Positions 25,001-37,000 of a stretch of 64,000 nt of DNA are shown in pieces (the stretch's first letter is position 1; each line of letters begins with the position of its first letter). The position numbers were made by a program, and so were the translations under genes. The notes below the pieces were generated by a model. It ran no database searches. It had not been told where the DNA came from and saw only the letters and a list, made by a program, of their open reading frames with translations. The stretch covers positions 5,776,812-5,840,811 of the forward strand of contig CM019714.1 in assembly GCA_009760885.1 (NCBI GenBank). The letters run 5' to 3'. Source of the stretch: Achatina immaculata. Taxonomy: Eukaryota > Mollusca > Gastropoda > Stylommatophora > Achatinidae.

Positions 25001-28000
25001 ATGTGGGGGATATACAAGAACAAGATGTGATGTTTTTGTTATGTGGGAGATATGCAAGAACAAGGTGTGATGTTTTTGTTATGTGGGAGATATACAAGAA
25101 CAAGGTGTGATGTTTTTGTTATGTGGGAGATATGCAAGAACAAGATGTGATGTTTTTGTTATATGGGAGATATGCAAGAACAAGGTGTGATGTTTTTGTT
25201 ATGTGGGAGATATGCAAGAACAAGATGTGATGTTTTTGTTATGTGGGAGATATACAAGAACAAGGTGTGATGTTTTTGTTATGTGGGAGATATGCAAGAA
25301 CAAGGTGTGATGTTTTTGTTATGTGGGGGATATACAAGAACAAGATGTGATGTTTTTGTTATGTGGGAGATATGCAAGAACAAGGTGTGATGTTTTTGTT
25401 ATGTGGGAGATATACAAGAACAAGGTGTGATGTTTTTGTTATGTGGGAGATATGCAAGAACAAGATGTGATGTTTTTGTTATATGGGAGATATGCAAGAA
25501 CAAGGTGTGATGTTTTTGTTATGTGGGAGATATGCAAGAACAAGGTGTGATGTTTTTGTTATGTGGGAGATATGCAAGAACAAGGTGTGATGTTTTTGTT
25601 ATGTGGGAGATATACAAGAACAAAGTGTGATGTTTTTGTTATGTGGGAGATATGCAAGAACAAGGTGTGATGTTTTTGTTATGTGGGAGATATACAAGAA
25701 CAAGGTGTGATGTTTTTGTTATGTGGGAGATATACAAGAACAAAGTGTGATGTTTTTGTTATGTGGGAGATATGCAAGAACAAGGTGTGATGTTTTTGTT
25801 ATGTGGGAGATATGCAAGAACAAGGTGTGATGTTTTTGTCATGTGGGAGATATACAAGAAGAAAGTGTGATGTTTTTGTTATGTGGGAGATATACAAGAA
25901 GAAAGTGTGATGTTTTTGTTATGTGGGAGATATACAAGAAGAAAGTGTGATGTTTTTGTTATGTGGGAGATATACAAGAACAAAGTGTGATGTTTTTGTT
26001 ATGTGGGAGATATGCAAGAACAAGATGTGATGTTTTTGTTATGTGGGAGATATGCAAGAACAAGGTGTGATGTTTTTGTCATGTGGGAGATATACAAGAA
26101 GAAAGTGTGATGTTTTTGTTATGTGGGAGATATACAAGAAGAAAGTGTGATGTTTTTGCCATGTTCTTGTATTTTACTTGTCTTTTTATCCACAGTTTGC
26201 GAGCTCAGTTTCTAGGTGCTAGTGGAATGAACCAGTTTCATGGCTCGGACAGTGAGGAGGCGGCCAAAGAAGAGCTTGCCTACTTCTTCCCAATGGAGCA
26301 GACAATTGCTTTGATTAAACCAGAAGGGATGGACAGCAAAGGTTAGTGTGAGAACTTTGAAAGTTAGTTTTCTGTTTTGTTTCTGAGATGGTAATGTCTT
26401 CTTCTGCAGTCGCCCTCAGCAGGACACTGACTGCGCTGAGTTACTGTTATGGAGCTTTGGCATGACCAGTCTGGCTTCAGCCCGGCATGCTTTTAGGACT
26501 GGGTTCATCTTCCTGGTGCAGGTCCATATTCACTCACCCAGACTGTGATCTGTTTCCTGGTACAGCCTCAGCCAGACTGTGATCTGTTTCCTGGTACAGC
26601 CTCAGCCAGACTGTGGTCTGTTTCCTGGTACAGCCTCAGCCAGACTGTGGTCTGTTTCCTGGTACAGCCTCAGCCAGACTGTGGTCTGTTTCCTGGTACA
26701 GCCTCAGCCAGACTGTGGTCTGTTTCCTGGTACAGCCTCAGCCAGACTGTGGTCTGTTTCCTGGTACAGCCTCAGCCAGACTGTGGTCTGTTTCCTGGTA
26801 CAGCCTCAGCCAGACTGATCTGTTGCCTGGTGCATCCTCAGCCAGACTGTGGTCTGTTTCCTGGTACAATCTCAGCCAGACTGTGGTCTGTTTCCTGGTA
26901 CAGCCTCAGCCAGACTGTGATCTGTTTCCTGGTGCATCCTCAGCCAGACTGTGGTCTGTTTCCTGGTACAACCTCAGCCAGACTGTGGTCTGTTTCCTGG
27001 TGCATCCTCAGCCAGACTGTGGTTTGTTTCCTGGTACAGCCTCAGCCAGACTGTGGTCTGTTTCCTGGTACATCCTCAGCCAGACTGTGGTTTGTTTCCT
27101 GGTACATCCTCAGCCAGACTGTGGTTTGTTTCCTGGTACAGCCTCAGCCAGACTGTGGTCTGTTTCCTGGTACATCCTCAGCCAGACTGTGGTTTGTTTC
27201 CTGGTACAGCCTCAGCCAGACTGTGGTCTGTTTCCTGGTACATCCTCAGCCAGACTGTGGTTTGTTTCCTGGTACATCCTCAGCCAGACTGTGGTTTGTT
27301 TCCTGGTACAGCCTCAGCCAGACTGTGGTCTGTTTCCTGGTACATCACTGGGAGGTAGAATAAGGACTCAGTTGACTGTGATTTGCCAGTCCTGAAGCAA
27401 ATAGTCAGCTTTAGTTGCCAGCTGCTGTTTCATTCAGGATAAGTTCTGTATCTTTGCCCACAGTGGTGATGTGATACATCTGATAAGTTTGGTGCCAGCA
27501 GTGAACTGGACTTCAGAATAGTGATGTGATACATCTAAGTTTGGTGCCAGCAGTGAACTGGACTTCAGAATAGTGATGTGATACATCTAAGTTTGGTGAC
27601 AGCAGTGAACTGGACTTCAGAATAGTGATGTGACTTGTTGAGCTACAGACATGCTTTAGCTGACTCAGGGTAACTGAAACACTTGCTTACTGCCACTGAA
27701 GAAAAAGAATTTCTGCCTGCAGGGTGAGGTACACTATTGTATGACACACTTGACTGTCAGTGCATGAAGAGAAGGCTAGATATTCACATAAAAATCATTA
27801 TTGTGAGTGAAACTATAAAGTTTACAGCTGCTAATGTTAACAACAGACTATGGATAGTGTTAGCAGTTTATATGTAGGTTGTTGTTCATATTTCTAAGTA
27901 AAATATTTAATAACTATGTGTTTCTTCTTCTTCTGCATTCGAGGTTGTTGGTCACTTCAGATCCTGATCCCTGTCGATACAGCAAAGCCCACAGTCTTCT

Positions 28001-31000
28001 CCAGATCCTGATAGGAGCCCCAAAGCTTTTGCCCCAGGCTTGTGTCCTCTGGCCATGTCTCACGCCTCAGGTCTGCATGGTTTGGGCACTCTTGTAGGAT
28101 ATGTTCTGGAGTCTGGACTCCACTGCCACATGGACACTCGTCTGTGTGAGACATTTTGAGTGGATGCAGGTGGCTCAGTAGTCTGCAGTGGCCTGTCCGT
28201 AGGTGAAAGAGGATGGTTTGCTGATGTCTTTGTAGTTGGTGTATTGGATCTGGATCATTGCTGCATTTCAGTTTCTTTTTCCATTCAGATCTGCACTGGT
28301 TACAGATTATGGTTTTCACCTCTTGGTAGTTTACTGGATGATTTGTTTGATCTTGATTGCTGCCAGCTTTGGATAGGCTGTCAGCTATTTCATATGCCAG
28401 CTATTCCACAGTGGGATGGTCCCCATTGTGGGGCCATGGTTGTTGACAGTGTAAGGTGCTTCAGTTCTGTTGTGATTTCCTGTAAATTTGCCTGTGGTTT
28501 CTTTGTTGTTTTTAGATTCCAGAAGTGCCCTGCAGTCTGTGGAGAAGGCTATTTTGTGTGGTGGCTGCTGGTTTTCTGTTTTAAGTGTTCTGAGGGCTTC
28601 AAGGAGGACTGTTGTTTCTGCCCTGTAGTTGGAGGAAGTCTTTCCTGTCTCGAAGGCCTTTTTGGTTTGTCTCCTGTCTGTGTATCTTATGTAAACGCCC
28701 CCACCTCCATTTTTTACTGCTTTTTCTGCAGACCCATCTTTGTACACATGTGTCCATTGAGCTGGGTTGTATTTGCTGTCAGTCAGCTCCTGGGTCAGTG
28801 TCTTCATCTGAAGTGTTGTTAGGTTGTCCTTTTTTGTGTATGCCTGGTACCTCTGTGAGGACTGTTATCTTTTCACAGTGACTGTGCTCCACCACACTTT
28901 GGAGTGGTTCATCTGTGTGTTAATTCTTTGTGATCATTTAATATGTTGTATTTTTTGTCTCAAAGATATGACATTCTGAAATAGTTGACATGTAAACCAT
29001 TCATTGTGAGATAAATGGCAAACTAGGTTTTTATTGTGAAATTCTGGCATTCTGGATATCTTGTCATGCTGAGATATAAAACATGAAAGTGTCTTGTCTT
29101 GTCTCTTTCCTCATATATCTTTCAATTTTGAGAAGACAAATAGACGTCTTTGCAAGGACCCAGCGATTTGCTTTGTATAATTGGATATTTAATGTTTGTG
29201 TAATTTGTAATTTACTCCCTGTCATTTTACTGTAAATTATAATATAGCTCATCCTTGACAACCAAAAAAGATTGTATTCAGAGATTGTTAATGCATTAGA
29301 GTTTTGACCAGAAGTTCTTCTTCTTCATCTGTGTTCGAGGTTGTTAGTCACTTCAGATCCTGATCCGTGTCGACACAGCAAAGCCTGCAGTCCTCTCCAG
29401 ATCCTGATAGGACCCCCAAAGCTTTTGCCCCAAGCTTGTGTCCTCTGGCCATGTCTCACGCCTCAGGTCTGCATGGTTTGGACACTCTTGAAGGATACGT
29501 TCTGGAGTCTGGACTCCACTGCCACATGGACACTCGTCTGTGTGAGACATTTTGAGTGGATGCAGGTGGCTCAGTAGTCTGCAGTGGCCTGTCCTTATGC
29601 GGAAGAGGATGGTTTTCTGATGTCTTTGTAGTTGGTGTACTGGATCTGATTCATTGTTGCATTTCATTTTCTTTTTCCATTCAGATCTGCACTGGCTACA
29701 GATTATGGTTTTTGCCTCTTGGTAGTTTACTGGACCAGAAGTTCTAAAATCAGTTTATGTGTATGTTCATCATGTTACTCATCTACCTTGACGAGAGAGC
29801 ATGATGTACATGAAAACCGCTGATGCTTGTTGAAAACTGTTTGTGTCTTTAGAACTGCTGGCATATTGTTTATAGGTAGTAAATGTCTATGAATTTACTT
29901 GTCTGCTCTTGTGTGACTATCCCACTGAAATCAAAGAGGCTTTCTTTTGTTAATGATGAAACACTGTGATGCTGTCTCTCTTTTTGATGAGTGGATCCCA
30001 AGAGGCAACAGAGATACCATCTCTTAGAAGAATGTTAAGATATCATGGACAGCTAAGATAATGTTAGGATATCATGGACAGCTAAGATAATGTTAAGCTA
30101 TCATGGACAGGTCAGATAATGTTAAGATATCATGGACAGCTCAGATAATGTTAAGCTATCATGGACAGCTAAGATAATGTTAAGATATCATGGACAGCTA
30201 AGATAATGTTAAGATATCATGGACAGCTAAGATAATGTTAAAATATCATGGACAGCTAAGATAATGTTAAGATATCATGGACAGCTAAGATAATGTTAAG
30301 ATATCATGGACAGCAAAGATAATGTTAAGATATCATGGACAGCAAAGATAATGTTAAGATATCATGGAAAGCTAAGATAATGTTAAGATATCATGGACAA
30401 CAAGATAATGTTAAGATATCATAGACAGCTAAGATAACAAACTGCATGTTTAACATAAGCAAATGTAGAAAAGAACCTAATTAAATCCATAAGAAAATAA
30501 CATTCATTGAGCATACAATGAGAAGAGGAAGACTTGAAAACATCATAACAACAGGAAAGATAAATAGGAAGAGAGGCAGGGGAAGAGCAAGAAAAAAAAA
30601 ATTCATGGAGAATCTAACATGATGGCACAATAAAAAGTCACCAATGGAATTGTATAATATCAAGAAAATATCAAGAAAATATCAAGAACTGAGATCTACA
30701 GAGAAACTGTCACAGAAGTGAATCTGATGGCTAACAACAAAGCTGCAGGTGAAGATGAAATAACAGCCGAGATGCTAAAAGCTATCAATAGTGACAACAT
30801 GAGACAACTACAGAGAATGTTTAACAAGATTTGGAAAGAAGAAAAGGTCCCTTCTAATTGGAAGAAAGGAATCATTGTTAAAATACCAAAAAAGGGCAAC
30901 CTTAGTGACTGTAACAACTGGAGAGGAGTAACCTTAATATCAGTTGTGTCAAAAGTATTTTGCAAGGTCATTTTGAATAGACTCAAAGATATAGTGGATA

Positions 31001-34000
31001 CTGCAATGAGAGAAGAACAAGCAGGATTTCGAAAAGGGAGAAGCTGTCTCGACCAGATCTTTACTCTCAGAATAATACTTGAAGAACATATTGAAAAGCA
31101 GGAACCATTAATACTGAATTTCATAGATTTTAAGAAGGCATTTGATAGCATACACAGAGATTCATTATGGAGAATTTTATGTCTATATGGAATACCATCT
31201 AAAATTGTCAACATCATTAAGGACTTATACAATGGATATGTTTGTGCAGTCAAGACAGAAGAAGGGATGAGTGAATGGTTCCAGATTGAAACAGGCGTGA
31301 AACAAGGATGTATACTGTCTCCTTTACTGTTTGGGATTACACTAGACTTCATAATGACAAAATGCTGCACAGGTAACACAGGTATTGACCGGGTACATGG
31401 GACCCAACTAGAAGATCTTGATTTTGCTGATGACATAACTCTTATCAGTAATAATGTGAATTTCATGCAAGAAAAAACAGATAGCCTGTCTTCACTGGCT
31501 AGCAAAATAGGACTTGAAATTAACAAGGACAAAACAAAAATAATGAAAATTCCCATCAATCAAAATGGAAAAATACACATAGAAGGGACAGATATTGAAG
31601 AAGTCAATCAATGTGCATACCTTGGCAGCTACATAGACCAGGATGGTGACACCAGAAAGGAAGTTAGAACTGCAAAAGCAGCATCAATCTTCAAGAATCT
31701 TGAGAACATATGGAATTCAAAAGTTATAAGCACAAAAACCAAGTTAAGACTATTCAATTCAAATGTAATATCCACCCTCATTTATGCATGCGAAAGATGG
31801 AAAACAACTAAAGAAATAGAAAAGAAATTAGACTCTTTTGAAAACAAATGCCTAAGGAAAATACTCGGCATCAAGTGGAATGAATTCAAGAACAATGCAG
31901 AGATAAGACAGATGACTGAACAACAACCAGTTTCATGGGTGATCAGGAAAAGGAGATGGACATATGTTGGTCATTTGATGAGAAGAAATGATCAGAGAAT
32001 CCCAAAACAAGCTATCAAGTGGAACACAACAGGCCGAAGAAAAAGGGGCAGACCGCGTGAAACTCTGAAGAGAACATTATTAAGAGAGGCCAAGTTAACA
32101 GGCATAAAATCCTTTGATGAGGTTGAAAGACTCGCCGAAGACAGGAAAAATTGGCGAACTACTTTGCGAGCCCTATGTGACGTTTAACGGCACGGGAAGG
32201 ATATAAGATATATAAGATACTTACAAACTATTCACGTATACATGGTTAAGAGAAAGATTTAAAACGTCACACCAAGTTGCTGACAGTCAAAGAGAGTTAA
32301 CTGCAAAAAAGGCTGTCCGTAATAAATATTTTTGCGGTGAAAGAGAAATAACAATGATATTTTTGCACATTCAAAGAGAAACTACTAGGAAATTCTTGCA
32401 CAAATGTATATCATTTTTAAGTCCCTTAAAAATCAGGAAGCGATAATAATAATGGAGGGGAATAAATGATTAAATTGGATTATCCGAGTTATATAACTTG
32501 TAATTAGTAGATCTATAAAAATTTCTTTAAATTCTTAAAAATTTAAAAAGTAGCAGAGCTATTTACTGCCAAAAAAGAAAGATATATTTCACTCTTTATA
32601 ATTATAAAAGTATTCTTACATGTTCATTTATTAAGTTTCAAATTTTTCTTTATATGATAATTTTATTAGCTAACTGAAATGGCTTCAAAGTTTTCGGCAG
32701 GATTTTTTATCGCTTCTCGGCCTTTTGGCTAAGATCAAAGTGTAATTCTGCGCTCGGTAGAATGTACACTTTGTTATTTTGGAACCAACGAGGGTGTTTG
32801 AGGCCGCCCTGCACATTGCAGGGGTAAGGTCCGCATCTCGTTACAGGTGGACCCGGTTTGCAGTACCACCGGGTCACGGCCTGATGTTTTCGTTGTCTGA
32901 AAAAAAAAAAAAAAAAAATCTGTTCTTATCAGCTTAATATCTGATACGCGACCCATTGGGTTGCTACGATATTAAACTGATTTTTGGAACAAGACGAGAT
33001 GCCCGGGGCTTGCTCCGCTCTCGTCACGAGTCGACCCGGTATTGCAGTTCTTCCGGGAATGGCCCAAATAAGCAAAAATGTACGATTGGTAAAATTAGAA
33101 ATAGAACTGTTCTGTTTTGATATTCGTTCAAACAGCGATATACCGGCATAGTTCGTGTATTAAAAACAAAAATCTGTTCTTATCAGCTTAATATCTGATA
33201 CGCGACCCATTGGGTTGCTACGATATTAAACTGCTTTTTGGAACGAGACGATGCTGTTGGCGAGATTTTTCAGTTGCCGTGCGTGGATGCTCCTCCCGGC
33301 CAATGAAGAAAGGTGCAGATAAGGTTGCCGCGTAGCATCACTGCGGAAAAGGATAAATCGAAGCAAACAGTCAAATCACGGCACCTCTGGTCTGGAGGTC
33401 GGCCACGTCCTGAGTGCAGTCATATCGGGTGAAATGCATGAACCGGCTTGTCCCAGAGGTTAAGACACTGCTGGCGAGCAAATGCCGCGCGTGGAGCGAA
33501 GCGGAAAAGAAATAAAGGTTGCTGTGCGGCGCCGATGGGAAAGGTGGTGGAAAGGATAAAGTGAAGTTTAATCGGTATGTCCAGTATCGCTACGAGAGCC
33601 ATACATACCACGGCACCTCTGCTCTAGAGGCCGGCCACGTCCGAAATACACCTACACTGGTGAAATATGCCTAAACCGGCACACACCAGGGGTGGAACTT
33701 GATGGCTAGACATGTCATGTCACCTCCGCTCTAGAGGTCGGTCACGCCTGATATACACCCATTCATTCATTCCTTTGCATGTCCCTTGCGGAACTTTGCC
33801 TCCCAAACAGCACTCCTGTAGGCCTCTCGGTTGTGAGCAAGATGGCCTGCTGCTGCTGCATCCATTTCCAGATCATCAACGATGTCTTGCAGCCATCTTC
33901 GTTTCGGTCTTCCTCTTTTTCTTTTTCCCATTATGTATCCTTCCAATACGGTCTTCTCTAAATTATCATGACGTTTAATGTGTCCAAAATATTTAAGTTT

Positions 34001-37000
34001 TCTCTCTTTAATCCTCTTTACTAGCCAGCCTTCTTCAATATTAAGCTCTTGTAGTATAGATATATTTGTTCTTTTTTGTGTCCACGATATTTGGAGAACT
34101 CTTCTATAGCATTTACATTCAAAGGCATTTATGTGTTTCTCAGCTGTTTTGTTAAGTGTCCAGGTCTCACAGGCATATGTTGCGATGGGAAAGATGCATG
34201 CCCTTAAGAATCTTATTTTTGTGGTTCTGTCTGCTCCTCTCCACAGATTCTTTATTTGTTTTACTTTCTGAAGAGCAATAGATGTCCTCCTTTTAATTTC
34301 CCTCATTGTATCTCCATTATTAGTTAGTAGTGATCCAAGATATTCAAAACTCTCCACTTCTTCCAGTTTTTCCTCATTGATACATATTTCAGCTGCCTTG
34401 TTTGTTTTGTCAGTTGTCATCACTTTAGTTTTCTTTGCATTAAGATAGAGGTTCTGCTCTTCGCTGTTCTTGCGGACTGACATAATTAGTTTTTCCATTC
34501 CTTCTTGTGTTGTGGACAGCAATACTGTGTCATCAGCATATCTAATCTCTGGTATTTCATAACCTCCAACTGTTATGGCATCGTAATATTCTTTGTCTAC
34601 ATCTTCTCTAACATTCCTCATTATATTTTCAGTATACAAGTTAAATAAATAGGGTGACAATATGCACCCCTGACGGACCCCTTGTTTTATGTCAAACCAA
34701 GTTGTTGTTTCGCCATTTATTCTTACTGCTGCTTGTTGGTCTAGATACAGCAGTGATGTTAATTGTGTCAAATGTGTTGGAAATCCTATTTTTTCCATTA
34801 TTTCCCAAAGTCTCTGGTGTTGTACACAATCAAATGCCTTTGAGTAGTCTATAAAGGATAAATATAGATTCACATTAAACTCCCTGCATTTCTCTATTAT
34901 TAATCTTAGATTGAATATATGATCTCTTGATCCTCTTCCTTGCCTGAAGCCAGCTTGGACCATATTGACTTCTTCTTCTATTTTCTTTCGAAGTCTACCC
35001 ATTATGATTTTTAACAATTTTACTGGCATGACTAATCAGGGCAACAGTTCTGTAGTTTGTGCATAATTTCAGGTTACCCTTTTTTGGCAGTGGTATGAAT
35101 ACAGTTCTTTTCCATTCTTTTGGCCAAATACCTGAATGCCATATCTTTTTACATAGTGCATGATAGATTGTTGCACACTCCTTTCCTCCTGCTTTAATAA
35201 ATTCAGCGGTTATCTCATCACATCCTGGTGATTTACCATTTTTCAGATTCTTTATTGCCCATAAAACTTCTTCCATTGTCGGTTCGGGTTCTTTCTCCTC
35301 CAATAATAATTCACATTGTTGATTTCTGCTTCCACAGTCGGTTATTTCATACATTCTTTTGCAATATGCCTTCCATCTTTCTAGAATTTCCTCTGTCTCT
35401 GTCAGGGTATTCCCCATCTCATCACAAATTACATTTAGCTTAGGTGTGACATTTCTCGTCAATGTCTTCATTTCTTTAAACATTTCACTATCTCTTCCAC
35501 ACCTCTGATGTTCTTCTATTCTTTCACAACAATCTTGTATGTATTGTTTTTTGTCTTTTCTTATGTTTCTTCGTACTTCTTTTGTTAAAGTTTTATATTT
35601 ATCTTTGTTGTTGTTTGTCACTCTCCATTGCGTCTTCATTTCTCTACCTTGTTTTATCAGTTCTAGTGTACCTGCTGTGATCCATCTATTCTTTTGTGTT
35701 TTCTTTACTGGAACCATGTCTTTAGCTGTTGTTACTAAGATATCTTTGGCCTGCGTAGCCAATTCATTTGGTGTCATCTCTTCCTGTACAGCCATCAGGA
35801 TTTCGAAACGGTTCTTCACTTCTATACCGTATTGTTCTGGTATATTTGTAAGGTCAAAGCGGAGTGGTCTTGATCCCATAACTATCTTTTTTATCTTTAT
35901 CTTCATGTCTGCTATTAATAACTCATGGTCCGTGTCACAATAAGCACCTGGTGAATTTTGCCTAAACTGGCTCACACCAGGGGTGAATCTTGAAGGCTAT
36001 GCATGTCACAGTACCTCTGCTCTAGAGGTCGGTCACGTCCCAAACACGCCCATACTGGGATAATATGCCTAAACCGGCTCAACCCAGGGGTGGAAGTCAC
36101 TAGTGGTGAGGATCCGTCCTCCTGGACAAAAGCTCCATCCTGGTCACAACTAGGAAGGGTAGCGGCCACGACCGCAAAATGCTGAAGTCAGAGACACTGG
36201 ACCAGGGCAGTCTAGATAGGCAACCACCTCTCACCCGGCGGGGATGTTTGCATATCCTAATCACGCTGAGGTTTTCCGGTGAGAAAGTCCGACTCTGGAC
36301 TGGATGGGCAACCACCTCTCACCCGGCGGTGATACACGGGTATCTCAAAACACGTCGAGGTTTTCCGGTGAGAAGGTCCAACTCTGGCCTGGGTGGGCTA
36401 CGGGGATGCACTGATATCCTAAACACGTCGAGGTCTTCCGGTGAGAAAGTCCAACCCTAGACTAAACTGGTGCAATGAAAACCACGGTGTCACGCAATCC
36501 CGCTTCTGAGACCCACCAAGAATACAGGCTAAAGCACTGTGATACTCTGAACCCCACGTGGTCCTCTCGTGGATCTCGTGTGGTCCTTTCGGGGACCACA
36601 CAGGAGACCACGGGACCTAACGAGGACCACAGGCGTAAATTCAGTAGGATCACAGTGCGGTTTTGGTGGTAGAAGCGAACGAAGAAGAAGAAGAAGAAGA
36701 AGAGAAACTGTCATCATTACCACAGCTTGTATGTTCTTCTGTAGATCTCAGTCCTTGCATGGCACATGATGATGATGATGTCTTTCTTTTTGCATAGTTT
36801 TAATAAAAACTTTTTTTTTCTCTTCTCCCATCATTTTTTCCAGGTTACAACTGGCTTTTATGTAATATATAATAATGTGTTATGAAAGGCACAACAGAAG
36901 ACAGATATTAGTTAAAGATGGAGTTGTCACTGCAGGATTTTAATACTCACTTTGGTATCATTATTTCAGATGACATTATATCTCGAATACAAGAGGCTGG

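Larger units (their letters stand above)
24021..26195 (+). other. Intron 7
   Basis: gtgaga...tccacag. 24021-24370 and 24433-24855 show no gene; 24550-24680 is GC-richer and unidentified. Confidence 0.85.
26342..36969 (+). other. Intron 8, the main retroelement sink
   Basis: gttagt...tttcag, 10.6 kb. 28870-29312, 29740-30020, 32220-32708 and 36704-36969 show nothing beyond AT-rich sequence. 27345-27385 resembles 61225-61260 (cactggg-ggtagaat), a possible shared repeat. Confidence 0.8.

Noticed and set aside
26545..27395. Three overlapping frames of 130-272 codons
   Set aside because: All lie in the 34-bp minisatellite and read the same unit in different frames; no unique sequence at either end supports a gene.
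28160..28822. Plus-strand frame of 220 codons
   Set aside because: Antisense to the RNase H and C-terminal region of LINE G.
30696..31559. Minus-strand frame of 287 codons
   Set aside because: Antisense shadow of the LINE A reverse transcriptase.
32709..33067. Functional U2 snRNA gene
   Set aside because: No single copy has both stem I and a normal branch-site region, and poly(A) follows the first module.
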